Translations under genes and position numbers: made by a program
The notes under the pieces: model-generated
The model's input: only the letters and a program-made list of their open reading frames with translations
Databases searched by the model: none
Told to the model about the DNA's origin: nothing
In this document: one piece after another, positions 18,385 through 27,801 of the stretch
Layout: each line of letters opens with the position of its first letter
Position numbering within the stretch: position 1 is the stretch's first letter
Assembly (NCBI RefSeq): GCF_000011305.1
Contig: NC_004369.1
Span: 2,046,001-2,110,000 of the forward strand
Source of the DNA: Corynebacterium efficiens YS-314
GTDB taxonomy: Bacteria; Actinomycetota; Actinomycetes; Mycobacteriales; Mycobacteriaceae
Direction: 5' to 3'
DNA: 64,000 nucleotides

Positions 18385-18720
18385 ATGGAATTCTTCAACA
18401 TCATTGATGCGGCCCCACCCGCCCAGCCGGATAAACCACGCCCGGCCGTGAAGAGGTTGCTGCAGGGCGACGGCGCGAACCTCATCGTGTTCACCTTCTC
18501 CCCCGGCCACTGCCTCCCCGACCACCGGGCGGCCCACCCCATCACGGTGTGCTCCCTCAAAGGAGAGATCCTGTTCAGCTGCGGCGATGAGACGGTAACC
18601 CTGTCTCCCGGTTCCGTCGTGCATCTGCGTGAACACATCACCCACCGGGTGGATTACCCGGCTGATGCCGAGGGTGAGGCGGTCATGTTGCTGACCATGC
18701 TCACCGGCGAACGCCACTGA
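18385..18720 (+). CDS. Cupin-fold protein, second of a tandem pair
   Basis: The 111-residue cupin closely resembles its upstream neighbour (FSPGHCLPDHRAAHPITV and LSPGSVVHLREHITHRVD), so the pair arose by tandem duplication. The first motif has only one of the two adjacent His residues found in the partner (DHRAAH versus EHHTAH), so metal binding may differ. The GGGAGGTG ribosome-binding site lies inside the end of the upstream gene. Confidence 0.8.
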   Translation: MEFFNIIDAAPPAQPDKPRPAVKRLLQGDGANLIVFTFSPGHCLPDHRAAHPITVCSLKGEILFSCGDETVTLSPGSVVHLREHITHRVDYPADAEGEAVMLLTMLTGERH

Positions 18721-18770
18721 CCAAGAGGCTGACTGGGTTTGGATTCTAGGGGGCGTCGACAAGCAAAAAA

Positions 18771-18800
18771 AGAACCGCTCCCCCGGAGGGGAACGGTTCT
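18771..18800 (-). terminator. Rho-independent terminator of rpsP
   Basis: A GC-rich hairpin (AGAACCG arm paired with CGGTTCT, extended by CCCC/GGGG) is followed on the minus strand by a run of U (A-run 18765-18770 on the plus strand). It lies just past the rpsP stop and also faces the cupin pair, so it may stop transcription from both sides. Confidence 0.85.
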
Positions 18801-18817
18801 CTTAAAGGAAGGGGGCT

Positions 18818-19324
18818 TTATGCCTCTTCGGAAGCAGCCTCTTCAGCTGGGGCTTCCTCGGAAGCCTCGGCCTCAGCAGCGGCAGCCTTCTCGGCAGCAG
18901 CCTTCTCAGCTGCCTCCTTGGCTTCCTTCTCCTCGCGGGCCTTCTTCTTCTTTTCGGTGATGGCCTCAGCGGTCGGACCGTTGTTGGCCTCGGAGAGAGC
19001 CTGGTTGAACAGGTCGAGCTTGGATGGCTTCTCCTCGGCGACACGCAGGGTGCCCTCGGCGCCCTCGATGCCCTTGAACTTCTGCCAGTCACCGGTCACC
19101 TTGAGCAGTGCAGCAACGGACTCGGTTGGCTGAGCGCCAACGGAGAGCCAGTACTGGGCGCGCTCGGAGTCGATCTTGATGACGGACGGGTCCTGCTTCG
19201 GCTCGTAGATGCCGATGTTCTCGATGACCTTACCGTCGCGCTTGGTGCGTGCGTCAGCGACGACAACGCGGTAGTGCGGGGTACGGATCTTACCGAGACG
19301 CTGGAGCTTGATCTTGACAGCCAT
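18818..19324 (-). CDS. rpsP: 30S ribosomal protein S16 with a long Ala/Glu/Lys tail
   Basis: The first 85 or so residues are typical S16 ([20 protein letters not shown], then [20 protein letters not shown]). The protein is 168 residues, about twice the usual S16 length. The extra C-terminal part is a low-complexity, charged Ala/Glu/Lys tail ([20 protein letters not shown]) ending in acidic EEA repeats. Extended S16 tails occur in other actinobacteria, so this looks genuine rather than a frame error. GAGG precedes the ATG. Confidence 0.96.
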   Translation of the reverse strand: MAVKIKLQRLGKIRTPHYRVVVADARTKRDGKVIENIGIYEPKQDPSVIKIDSERAQYWLSVGAQPTESVAALLKVTGDWQKFKGIEGAEGTLRVAEEKPSKLDLFNQALSEANNGPTAEAITEKKKKAREEKEAKEAAEKAAAEKAAAAEAEASEEAPAEEAASEEA

Positions 19325-19618
19325 GTGTGTTCCTCACGTGGTCACTGGGCAGTACAGACACCCACCTCTTGTTGGTGAGCCGGTTCAACCCTTCTTGTTT
19401 AACCTGCGTGTGACGGCACCGGACGACCGGGGTCGTTGGCGGCATTACGCAGGAAAGTCTGGTGTGCAATCCACACCCGTGCGGGTGCAGACAACCTAAA
19501 CCACTTTAGCGGGTGCACCTCAGAAAACCGAAATCCCCGGCAACGGGACATGTGGGCCGCTGGTCATCGACCCGTGAATAGGTGCATTGCTCCCGCTCAG
19601 GGAGTAGATTCTTCTAGT
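19325..19618. promoter_or_regulatory. Divergent promoter region between rpsP and the ankyrin gene
   Basis: The 294-bp gap holds the rpsP leader on the minus strand and, at its right edge, TAGATT (19605-19610) placed eight bases before the GTG of the ankyrin gene. No clear regulator dyad or small ORF was recognised. Confidence 0.4.
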
Positions 19619-20095
19619 GTGCTTCCAATTGCCTCTGGTAATGACGACCATAACCTGATCACCCATGTGGACGGTGGTCGCTTCGATGAAATCATGCTCG
19701 CAGGGGATCTCACCGGCATCGGCCGGTTCCTCGGCAACTCCGGCCCCAATGCCCGCGATGACAGGGACCGGACGGTGCTCATGCGTGCCGCCGAGGCGGG
19801 CAACCTCATGGTGGTCGCCCGCCTGCTCGATCTGCAGGCCGACCCCACCCTGACCGACCCCCGTGGCACCACCGCCCTGCACCTGGCCGCGGTCGCAGGT
19901 GATGACGGTATCGCGGAGATCCTCATCAACGCCGGCGCCCCCGCGGATCCCGTGGACTGCCATAACCGCACCCCGCTCTGGTACGCCGCCGCCCATCACC
20001 TCCCGGATTCCGCCGTCGTGGAGGTGCTCCTGCGCGCCGGGGCGAATCAGCGACTCCGTGACTGCAACGGTGTCAGCCCGGAGGACCTGATGTAA
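19619..20095 (+). CDS. Ankyrin-repeat protein
   Basis: The 158-residue protein has about four ankyrin repeats: DRTVLMRAAEAGNLMVVARL, GTTALHLAAVAGDDGIAEIL, and NRTPLWYAAAHHLPDSAVVE are the clearest. Ankyrin repeats mediate protein contacts; the partner is unknown. The start is placed at the GTG because TAGATT precedes it by eight bases and the upstream extension of the frame is not ankyrin-like. No signal peptide is seen, so it should be cytoplasmic. Confidence 0.8.
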   Translation: MLPIASGNDDHNLITHVDGGRFDEIMLAGDLTGIGRFLGNSGPNARDDRDRTVLMRAAEAGNLMVVARLLDLQADPTLTDPRGTTALHLAAVAGDDGIAEILINAGAPADPVDCHNRTPLWYAAAHHLPDSAVVEVLLRAGANQRLRDCNGVSPEDLM

Positions 20096-20121
20096 CAGAG
20101 TAGGTCCTCGACACACGGCAG

Positions 20122-20163
20122 CGGCCCCGGACCCCATCCGCTCTGGATGGTGTCCGGGGCCGT
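20122..20163. terminator. Bidirectional terminator between convergent genes
   Basis: A long inverted repeat (CGGCCCCGGAC arm paired with GTCCGGGGCCG, inner CCATCC with GGATGG) lies between the ankyrin gene and the convergent ABC permease gene. There is no strong U-run. Confidence 0.7.
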
Positions 20164-20175
20164 TGGTGTCTCAGG

Positions 20176-21045
20176 TCACCGGATGACGCTGCGCATCCGG
20201 GAGATCGCAATGCCACCGAAGATCAGACCCCAGGCGGCGACGATGCCCACGATCATCCACGGGCCGATCTCCGTGCCGAAGAGTTCAATGCGGGTGCCGT
20301 AGCCGAATTGCAGCTCCTCGACCATCTCCGGTGGGAAGCCGACATCCATCAGCGCCGGTTCCGCCACCGGACCACGCACCAGCATCGCCGCCGGGGCGAA
20401 CGGCAACAGGTTCATCATGTTGACCACAAACGCCGGCAGCGCCACCGGTGGGATATAGGCACCGGCGAGGAAGCCCGCGAGTGTGCCCACGAGACTGGCC
20501 AGCCCCGACATGGCGGCCTGGGAGGTGACCAGGGTGACCATGAACGCCGCGATACCGGAGAAGGTGGCGGTGAGCAGGAGCAGGACACCGTAGAGCTCCA
20601 GCAGACCACCCCAGGTGAGCGAACCATGACCCAGCAGCGCCAGGACCGTGGCTCCCACCACCACCTCCACGGTGAGGATCACCAGGGTGATGATGATCGC
20701 GGCGAGGATATAGGAACCGGTGAGCTGTCCGCGCCCCACCGGGGAGACCAGGAAGTCCTTCACCCTGCCCTGGGTGCGGTCCTCCACCAACACCCCCAGC
20801 CCCGCCTGGGGCACGGTGATCGCGGAGGTGACCAGGATGCCGGAGAAGACCCAGTTGAGCACGAAGGTCGAGACATCATCACGGGCCTCCGGCGGGACGC
20901 TCTCCGCGAGCGAATCGATCTGCATCTTGCCCAGGAACAGCACATAGAGCACAAACAGCACCAGCGCGCCGAGCACCGAGAACAACACCGCCCACCGGTC
21001 CCGGAAGAAACACAGGAGATGGCGGCGGGTGAGTGTCCAGATCAT
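20176..21045 (-). CDS. ABC-2 type transporter permease
   Basis: The 289-residue protein has six predicted membrane helices and the ABC-2 layout: a short N-terminal cytoplasmic segment (MIWTLTRRHLLCFFRDRWAV), a large extracytoplasmic loop after helix 1, and a cluster of helices in the C-terminal half. Its start overlaps the stop of the upstream ATPase gene as ATGA, so the two form one exporter. The substrate is not evident; related pairs export drugs, lipids or polysaccharides. Confidence 0.88.
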   Translation of the reverse strand: MIWTLTRRHLLCFFRDRWAVLFSVLGALVLFVLYVLFLGKMQIDSLAESVPPEARDDVSTFVLNWVFSGILVTSAITVPQAGLGVLVEDRTQGRVKDFLVSPVGRGQLTGSYILAAIIITLVILTVEVVVGATVLALLGHGSLTWGGLLELYGVLLLLTATFSGIAAFMVTLVTSQAAMSGLASLVGTLAGFLAGAYIPPVALPAFVVNMMNLLPFAPAAMLVRGPVAEPALMDVGFPPEMVEELQFGYGTRIELFGTEIGPWMIVGIVAAWGLIFGGIAISRMRSVIR

Positions 21046-21950
21046 GAGACGGCCCCCAGGGTGTGTCGTGTGGTGGGTGCACCGGGGGCGTTGGTCACCG
21101 CGAGGAAGACATCATCCATGGAGCCGTGGCGGATCTCCACATCCAGCACACCCTCCAGTCCGATGGCGATCCGGGTGGCCTCCAGGCCGTCGGCGACCAG
21201 CACGCGGACACGGTCACCGTCGATGGTGACATCACGGCCGGGCAGCTGGGCGATGAGATGTTCCGGGTGGTCGGTGCGCAGCACCAGCTGGGTCGGGGAA
21301 TACCGGGCGCGCAGCTGCATCGGTGTGCCCGATGCCACCTCCTCACCACCTTCGATGATGAGGACATTGTCGGCCAGTTCAGTTTCCTCCATGTAGTGGG
21401 TGGTGAGAAACACCGTCAGGCCGGAATCATCACGCAGGGTGTTGATGGTCTCCCACACCTGGTAACGGGACCGGGGGTCCAGGCCGGCGGAGGGTTCATC
21501 CAGGAAGAGGATGACAGGGTTGTGCAGCAGGGCCCGGGCAATGTCGGTGCGGCGTTTCTCACCCCCCGACAGCAGTCCGTATCTGCGGTCCTGGAATTCG
21601 GTGAGACCGATGCGGGTGATCAGTTCGTCGATACGCTCGCGGGTCACCCCCGGGTACAGGCGGGCGCGGGTCTCCAGATTCTCCTGTGCGGTCAGCAACG
21701 GGTCCAGCACGGACTGCTGGAAAACCACCCCGATGGACTGGGATGCCGGGGTGTCCCCCAGGATCTCGATCTCACCGGAGGTCTGCTCGATGATGCCGGT
21801 GAGGCAGGAGATGGTGGTGGTTTTCCCCGCACCATTTTCCCCCAGGAATGCAAAGATCGAGCCTTTTTCCACGTCAAAGCTCAGGGAGTTGACGGCGATA
21901 TTGTCGCCGTATTTTTTCACCAGGTCCTTGACTCTCAGAATCGCGGTCAT
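21042..21950 (-). CDS. ABC transporter ATP-binding protein (ABC-2 exporter)
   Basis: Walker A is GENGAGKTT, the signature is LLSGGEKRRTDIARALL, and Walker B is VILFLDEPSAGLD, all in DrrA-like order. I chose the ATG at 21950 (MTAILRVKDLVKKYGDNIAV) because GGAAGG precedes it and the ABC domain starts there; a longer frame to 22055 is not conserved in character. It pairs with the permease at 20176 and lies 61 bp after an MFS exporter gene, probably in one transcript. Confidence 0.92.
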   Translation of the reverse strand: MTAILRVKDLVKKYGDNIAVNSLSFDVEKGSIFAFLGENGAGKTTTISCLTGIIEQTSGEIEILGDTPASQSIGVVFQQSVLDPLLTAQENLETRARLYPGVTRERIDELITRIGLTEFQDRRYGLLSGGEKRRTDIARALLHNPVILFLDEPSAGLDPRSRYQVWETINTLRDDSGLTVFLTTHYMEETELADNVLIIEGGEEVASGTPMQLRARYSPTQLVLRTDHPEHLIAQLPGRDVTIDGDRVRVLVADGLEATRIAIGLEGVLDVEIRHGSMDDVFLAVTNAPGAPTTRHTLGAVS

Positions 21951-22011
21951 GATACCTTCCACAGAATTGTCGGGGAAGGTCACACATGAGTTCCCCACTG
22001 CCTTTAAGGTA

Positions 22012-23442
22012 CTACCCCCTGGTGTCCACACGAAATTTCCGGACAGACCATCCACAGAGGAGGATCACCACCCCGATCGCGGTGACAATCCACCACAGCG
22101 GGGTGTAGGCGGCGGTGGGATCAAACCTGTCGGCACCAGCGGTTTCACCAATCCGGGAGACGAGGATGGACCCGAAGATCGCCGCCCCCAGCGAGTTGCC
22201 ACCCTGCCGTGCGGTGGAGGTCACCGCCGCCGCGGTACCGGACTGATCCCGGGGCAGGCCGGACACCGCGGCGTTGGTGATCGGGGTGTTGACAATGCCA
22301 AAACCGATTCCATACACACCGAAGGCCAGACCCAGATACCACAGGGGTGTGTCCTGGCCGAGGAAGGTGAGCAGCAGACCACCTGTGGCCATGACCGAAC
22401 CGGCGATCATCAGTGAGGGCGCAGGACCGTAGGCGGCAACCAGCCGGCCGGACACCGGTGAGGACACCGCCACCATCACCGCCAGCGGCAGCAGCATGAG
22501 ACCGGCCTGCATGGGGGTCAACCCCCGGGTGTTCTGCAGGAACAGGGTGATGCTGAACAGGATGCCCGTGGTGGAGATGAACGCGAGCACCGCGGAGATC
22601 ACCGCCACGCTGAAGGTCCTCGACCGGAAGAACGCCGGTGCCAACAGTGGTTCCGTGGCCCGGTTCTCCCACCAGATGAACGACATGATGGCTGTGGCGG
22701 CCACGAGGAAGGCACCGAGCACGAAGGGATGCGTCCAGCCCAGCGCCCCACCCTGGATCAGGCCGATGTTCAGGCCCGCGAGGAAGAGGATCATCAGGAC
22801 CTGACCGGGTGGGTCAAGGCGCCGGTGGGTGGCGGCCCTGGATTCGGGGATGAACCGGGCGGCGAGGATGATCGCGGCCACGGCGATGGGGATGTTGAGC
22901 CAGAAGACCGCACGCCAGGAGACCAGATCCACGAGCAGACCCCCGATCGGTGGCCCCAGCGCCATGGAAATACCGATCACGCTGCTCCAGATACCGAGCG
23001 CCCGGGCACGTGCACCGGCATCGGTGAAGGTGTTGGAGATGATTGACAACGCCACCGGGTTCAGCATCGATCCGCCGAGACCCTGCAGGACCCGGGCGGT
23101 GATGAGGATCTCCACGGTGGGTGCCAGGGAGCTGAGCAGGGAGCCCAGGGTGAACAGGGACAGGCCGAACTGGAAGACGCGTCTGCGTCCCACCCGGTCC
23201 GCCACCGACCCCGCCAAGATGAGGAACCCGGCGGTGGACAGTGCGTAGGCACTGATCACCCACTGCAGCTGGGAGACATCCGCCCCCAGTGATTCCCCGA
23301 TGTCAGGTAGGGCGACACTGACCGCATAGCCATCCATGCTGACGATGAACACGCTGAGACAGCAGGTGTAGAGCAGGATCCTCCTACCCCGGGCATCGAG
23401 ATCGGCGAGAGTCCGGGACACGCGCAGCTCCTTGAGTTTCAT
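22012..23442 (-). CDS. MFS drug transporter of the DHA2 (EmrB/QacA) type
   Basis: The 476-residue protein has about 14 hydrophobic segments and the DHA2 motifs: DRVGRRRVFQFGLSLFTLG (motif A) and LGPPIGGLLVDLVSWRAVFW (motif C region). It should be a proton-driven exporter in the cytoplasmic membrane; substrates cannot be read from sequence. The ATG at 23442 is preferred over an in-frame GTG at 23457. It is the first gene of a probable export operon with the ABC pair downstream. Confidence 0.88.
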   Translation of the reverse strand: MKLKELRVSRTLADLDARGRRILLYTCCLSVFIVSMDGYAVSVALPDIGESLGADVSQLQWVISAYALSTAGFLILAGSVADRVGRRRVFQFGLSLFTLGSLLSSLAPTVEILITARVLQGLGGSMLNPVALSIISNTFTDAGARARALGIWSSVIGISMALGPPIGGLLVDLVSWRAVFWLNIPIAVAAIILAARFIPESRAATHRRLDPPGQVLMILFLAGLNIGLIQGGALGWTHPFVLGAFLVAATAIMSFIWWENRATEPLLAPAFFRSRTFSVAVISAVLAFISTTGILFSITLFLQNTRGLTPMQAGLMLLPLAVMVAVSSPVSGRLVAAYGPAPSLMIAGSVMATGGLLLTFLGQDTPLWYLGLAFGVYGIGFGIVNTPITNAAVSGLPRDQSGTAAAVTSTARQGGNSLGAAIFGSILVSRIGETAGADRFDPTAAYTPLWWIVTAIGVVILLCGWSVRKFRVDTRG

Positions 23443-23465
23443 CGTTGACCTGTTCACTGTACGGG

Positions 23466-23512
23466 TGCAGGGCCCCGGGGGTGACCGTTGCGGTCTTCCC
23501 CGGGGCCCTGCA
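23466..23512 (-). terminator. Hairpin downstream of ffh
   Basis: A perfect 15-bp inverted repeat (TGCAGGGCCCCGGGG at 23466-23480 with its complement at 23498-23512) lies just past the ffh stop and before the MFS gene. There is no U-run, so termination may be incomplete. Confidence 0.7.
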
Positions 23513-23540
23513 GGTGGTGCTTGTCAGAGCTTGTCGACGC

Positions 23541-25163
23541 CTATTTCTTCCCGAAGTCCAGATTGTCGAGGTCGATGTTCTCCATCCCCTTCGGCAGCTT
23601 CGGCATACCCGGGATCTTCGGCATGCCACCGCCGGCGGCACCGAGCTGCTTCTGCAGTTCCGCCAGATCAGGCATCCCCGCTCCACCCATGCCGGGCATA
23701 CCCGGCATGCCGCCCATGGGCATCTTCGGCTGGGTTGGGCCCCGCCTTGCTGGTTTGCGCTTGCCGTTCTTACCCTTGCGGCCCTTGGGCTGCTTCTTGG
23801 TGGCGCTGCGACCTACCGGGCCCATACCGAACTGGCCGGCCATCTTGCCCATCATCTTCTTCGCCTCGAAGAAGCGTTCCACCAGCTGGTTGACCTCGGA
23901 GACGGTCACACCGGAACCGTTGGCGATGCGCTTGCGTCGGGAGGCGTTGAGGATCTTGGGATCGTCGCGTTCCGCCGGGGTCATACCGCGGATGATGGCC
24001 TGAATTCGGTCGAGGTGCTTCTCATCGACCATGTCCGCCATATCCGACATCTGCTTGCCACCGGGCAGCATCTTGAGAATGTTGCCGATCGGACCCATGC
24101 GACGGATCATGAGCATCTGGTCGAGGAAGTCCTCGAGTGTCAGCTCCCCGGAGCCCAGCTTCTTCGCCGCGGCCTCCGCCTTGTCCTGGTCCATGACGGA
24201 TTCGGCCTGCTCGATGAGCGAGAGCACGTCACCCATGCCGAGGATACGGCTGGCCATGCGCTCCGGGTGGAAGACATCGAAGTCCTCGAGCTTCTCACCG
24301 GTGGAGGCGAACATGATCGGCTTGCCGGTGACCTCACGGATGGACAGGGCGGCACCGCCACGGGCATCACCATCGAGCTTGGTGAGCACGACACCGGTGA
24401 AATCGACACCGTCGCGGAAAGCCTCCGCGGTATCGACCGCATCCTGACCGATCATCGAGTCGATGACGAAGAGGACCTCATCGGGGTTGATGGCGTCACG
24501 GATGTTGCGGGCCTGGGTCATCAGGGTTTCATCGATACCCAGGCGGCCGGCGGTATCCACGATGACGATGTCATGCTGGGTGCGTTTGGCCTCCTCGATA
24601 CCGGCCTGCGCCACGGCGACGGGATCACCGTGGCTGGTGCCCATCTCATGCTCATAGGAATCGATGCTGGTACCGGGGTCCGGGGCGAAGGTGGTGACCC
24701 CGGCGCGCTCACCGACGATCTGCAGCTGCTGGACCGCGCCCGGGCGCTGGAGGTCACAGGCGACCAGCATCGGGGTGTGCCCCTGGGCGGCCAGGTGCTT
24801 GGACAGCTTACCGGCGAGGGTGGTCTTACCGGCACCCTGCAGACCGGCGAGCATGATCACCGTCGGCGGGGTCTTCGCCAGCTGGAGGCGGCGGGTCTCA
24901 CCACCGAGGATCTGCACGAGCTCCTCATTGACGATCTTGATGACCTGCTGCGCAGGGTTCAGTGCCTGGGAGACCTCGGCACCGGCGGCACGTTCCTTGA
25001 TGCGGCTGATGAAGGAGCGCACGACGGTGAGCGACACGTCGGCCTCGAGCAGCGCGAGGCGGATCTCACGTGCTGTTGCATTGATGTCAGCCTCGGTGAG
25101 CTTGCCTTTGCCACGCAGGCCCTTGAGGGCATTGTTCAACCGATCGGACAGTGACTCAAACAC
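23541..25163 (-). CDS. ffh: Signal recognition particle GTPase Ffh
   Basis: Ffh binds signal peptides at the ribosome and docks with FtsY. The 540-residue protein has the NG domain (GLQGAGKTTLAGKL, DTAGRLG, TKLDGDARGG) and a Met-rich M domain after residue 300. The tail is long and Gly/Met/Pro-rich (PMGGMPGMPGMGGAGMPDLA), an extension seen in some actinobacteria. The start is a GTG with GGAG seven bases upstream. It lies 98 bp after glnD on the same strand. Confidence 0.97.
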   Translation of the reverse strand: MFESLSDRLNNALKGLRGKGKLTEADINATAREIRLALLEADVSLTVVRSFISRIKERAAGAEVSQALNPAQQVIKIVNEELVQILGGETRRLQLAKTPPTVIMLAGLQGAGKTTLAGKLSKHLAAQGHTPMLVACDLQRPGAVQQLQIVGERAGVTTFAPDPGTSIDSYEHEMGTSHGDPVAVAQAGIEEAKRTQHDIVIVDTAGRLGIDETLMTQARNIRDAINPDEVLFVIDSMIGQDAVDTAEAFRDGVDFTGVVLTKLDGDARGGAALSIREVTGKPIMFASTGEKLEDFDVFHPERMASRILGMGDVLSLIEQAESVMDQDKAEAAAKKLGSGELTLEDFLDQMLMIRRMGPIGNILKMLPGGKQMSDMADMVDEKHLDRIQAIIRGMTPAERDDPKILNASRRKRIANGSGVTVSEVNQLVERFFEAKKMMGKMAGQFGMGPVGRSATKKQPKGRKGKNGKRKPARRGPTQPKMPMGGMPGMPGMGGAGMPDLAELQKQLGAAGGGMPKIPGMPKLPKGMENIDLDNLDFGKK

Positions 25164-25261
25164 GAATGAACTCCCAGTGGTTCTAGAGTGCGGGGTTTCT
25201 AATCCCCCAATGGTAGCCGGTCGCCCCCGGTCAGGTCACGTCAGCTGGTGGTTTAGCGGTC

Positions 25262-27340
25262 TCAGCTCCCGGCGAGCACCCGGTTGATATCCCGTTCCAC
25301 CCTCGACCGGTCAAAACCCGGCTTGAGCGCTGCCTGCATGACGAGCGTGGCACCGGGTGTTCCCGTGGCGATCCAGGAGCAGTCCGGGAGCACGCGCAGG
25401 AGCGCGAAGATCGCCCCGCGACGCAGTTCGGTGCGTACCTCGACGGTATCGCCATGCCAGAAGGTGGCGGTGATGCCGGGGGCCGGGGTGGGCACCTCCG
25501 AGTAGAGACCGGATTTATAGGCCTGCAGGAAGGACTGGGGATCGAAATCCTGGGGCCCATTGGCGCGGACATCGAATTCACAGTGCCAGACCCCGTTGTG
25601 GATCATCCGGGCGGCATCGATCATCCAGCCCTTGGCGGCGATGACCCCCAGGACCTCACGCAGGTCCTCCCCGTGCCAGAAGATGGTGGGGATCTCGTTG
25701 CGGATCTGCAGGCTGATGTCCCTGTTGCGGGCGACCATGGGGGCGGTGGGTCGGACGTCGACAAGCCGGGCGCGCGCCCGGGAGCAGACCACGCTGAGCG
25801 CACGCTGGAGCGTCGGGGTCCACACGCCGGGGCCGGTGGCCTTGGCGTCGGCCTCGGTGAGCACCTCGAGCAGGTTGAGGGTTACCATGTCATAGCGCAC
25901 AGCGTCCAGGAGGGTGTCCACGGCCTCCTCGGAATCTGGGTCCATGCGGCGGGCGAGACGGGCGATGGTGGTGTGCTCAGCGACGAGGGTCTGTACGCAG
26001 GCACGGTCACGCAGGTTCAGGCCCATGCGGCGGGCGGTGCGTGCGACCATCTCCGCGCCGACCTGCTCGTGCGGTCGGTCGGTGCCCTTGCCCATGTCGT
26101 GGTACAGCGCGCCCAGCAGCAGCAGGTCGGGCCGTGCCACGGTAACGGTTTCCAGCGCGCAGTTGGCCACCGTGTTGAGGCTGTGTTCATCAATGGTGGA
26201 GACATGACTGGGTTCACGGGGCATCAGCCCCCGGATCCGGTCCCATTCGGGCACATACCGCACCCAGAGACCATGCCTGTCCATCTGCTTGATCACCCGG
26301 CGCGAGTGCACCGGGCTGGACAGCACGCGGAAGAAGTCCCCCGCCAGCGACGCCGGCCACGGATCAGGTAGATCGGGGCAGTCGGTGAGGCGTTTCCAGG
26401 TGGAGGCCGACACGGGCAGACCGGTCTTGGCGGCGGCCGCCGCGACACGCAGGGGCAGTGCCGGGTCGGTGAGGTCGGCGTTGCGGGCCAGGCCGATGGT
26501 GCCGGAGATGTCCACCACATCCACATCGAGGGGGCGGCGCTGGGCGGTACGGAATCCCAGGCCGGTACGCCGGGGCAGGACACCACGGGCGGTGGCCAGG
26601 GCATCGGTGAGTGCGTCATCGATGGCCCGGGCAGCATCGGCGATCTCACGGCCCAGATGGTAACGGTCGACAAAACCGAGATCGAGGGAGACATCCACGG
26701 CGAATTCCGGGTCGAGGACATCACGTGCCCGGCGGGCATGGACGTGCAGCAGGGTGCGCACATCCAACAGCAGGCGGTGGTGGTCGTCCAGCCGGGGCAG
26801 ATCACACAGGTTGCCCAGAGCGAGGGCCTTGATCAGTTCATAGTCACGCAGCCCTCCCCTGCCGTGTTTGAGATCCGGTCGGGTCATGGCCACCACCGGC
26901 CCGGAACGGCGCCACCTGCTGATGGCGGTATCCACCACCGCATTGAAGTTGCGGTTGAGTTCCCGGCGCCATTTGGTCAGGATGCGGTGGCGGGTGTCAT
27001 CGAAGAGTTGTTCATCGCCGCTGATGAACCGCAGGTCCAGCATGGCCAGTGCCGCCGTGGAGTCCGCGGAGATCATATCCGCACATTCCTGCGGGGTGCG
27101 CACCGAGTAGTCCAGGCGTTTCTTCGCGTCCCAGATCGGGTACCACAGATCCTCCACCCCGGCCGGCACGGCACCGGGCGGGTGGATGAGGAGGAGATCG
27201 ATATCCGAGTACGGTGTCATCTCCCCCCGCGCCAGCGAACCGGTGGCGGCCAGGGTGGTTCCGTCCGGGAGGTCGAGCGCGCCCAGCAGAGCCAGGGCTG
27301 ATTCTTCTGCTTCCCGACGAAGCCGGGCGGGGTCATTCAT
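25262..27340 (-). CDS. glnD: PII uridylyl/adenylyltransferase GlnD
   Basis: GlnD modifies the PII protein GlnK according to nitrogen status; in C. glutamicum the modification is adenylylation. The 692-residue protein shows the nucleotidyltransferase motif GSLARGEMTPYSDIDLLL (Gly34-Ser35, Asp46, Asp48), an HD hydrolase domain for demodification (LGALYHDMGKG, near residue 410) and a C-terminal ACT-like region. It is shorter than the enterobacterial enzyme (about 890), as usual for this genus. It is the third gene of the amtB-glnK-glnD operon, 39 bp behind glnK. Confidence 0.96.
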   Translation of the reverse strand: MNDPARLRREAEESALALLGALDLPDGTTLAATGSLARGEMTPYSDIDLLLIHPPGAVPAGVEDLWYPIWDAKKRLDYSVRTPQECADMISADSTAALAMLDLRFISGDEQLFDDTRHRILTKWRRELNRNFNAVVDTAISRWRRSGPVVAMTRPDLKHGRGGLRDYELIKALALGNLCDLPRLDDHHRLLLDVRTLLHVHARRARDVLDPEFAVDVSLDLGFVDRYHLGREIADAARAIDDALTDALATARGVLPRRTGLGFRTAQRRPLDVDVVDISGTIGLARNADLTDPALPLRVAAAAAKTGLPVSASTWKRLTDCPDLPDPWPASLAGDFFRVLSSPVHSRRVIKQMDRHGLWVRYVPEWDRIRGLMPREPSHVSTIDEHSLNTVANCALETVTVARPDLLLLGALYHDMGKGTDRPHEQVGAEMVARTARRMGLNLRDRACVQTLVAEHTTIARLARRMDPDSEEAVDTLLDAVRYDMVTLNLLEVLTEADAKATGPGVWTPTLQRALSVVCSRARARLVDVRPTAPMVARNRDISLQIRNEIPTIFWHGEDLREVLGVIAAKGWMIDAARMIHNGVWHCEFDVRANGPQDFDPQSFLQAYKSGLYSEVPTPAPGITATFWHGDTVEVRTELRRGAIFALLRVLPDCSWIATGTPGATLVMQAALKPGFDRSRVERDINRVLAGS

Positions 27341-27379
27341 GGGTGGGTGGGGTTCCTCGGTGGCGTGATGGCTGGTGGG

Positions 27380-27748
<369 letters not shown>

Positions 27749-27801
27749 TCATGTGGGACGGTTCACCGACGGTGTGCTTATTGCTGTGTGTGCTATCGAA
27801 T

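Noticed and set aside
23571..23750. Repetitive sequence that might suggest a CRISPR or other repeat array
   Set aside because: It encodes the Gly/Met/Pro-rich tail of Ffh; the repeats are short, irregular and in frame.
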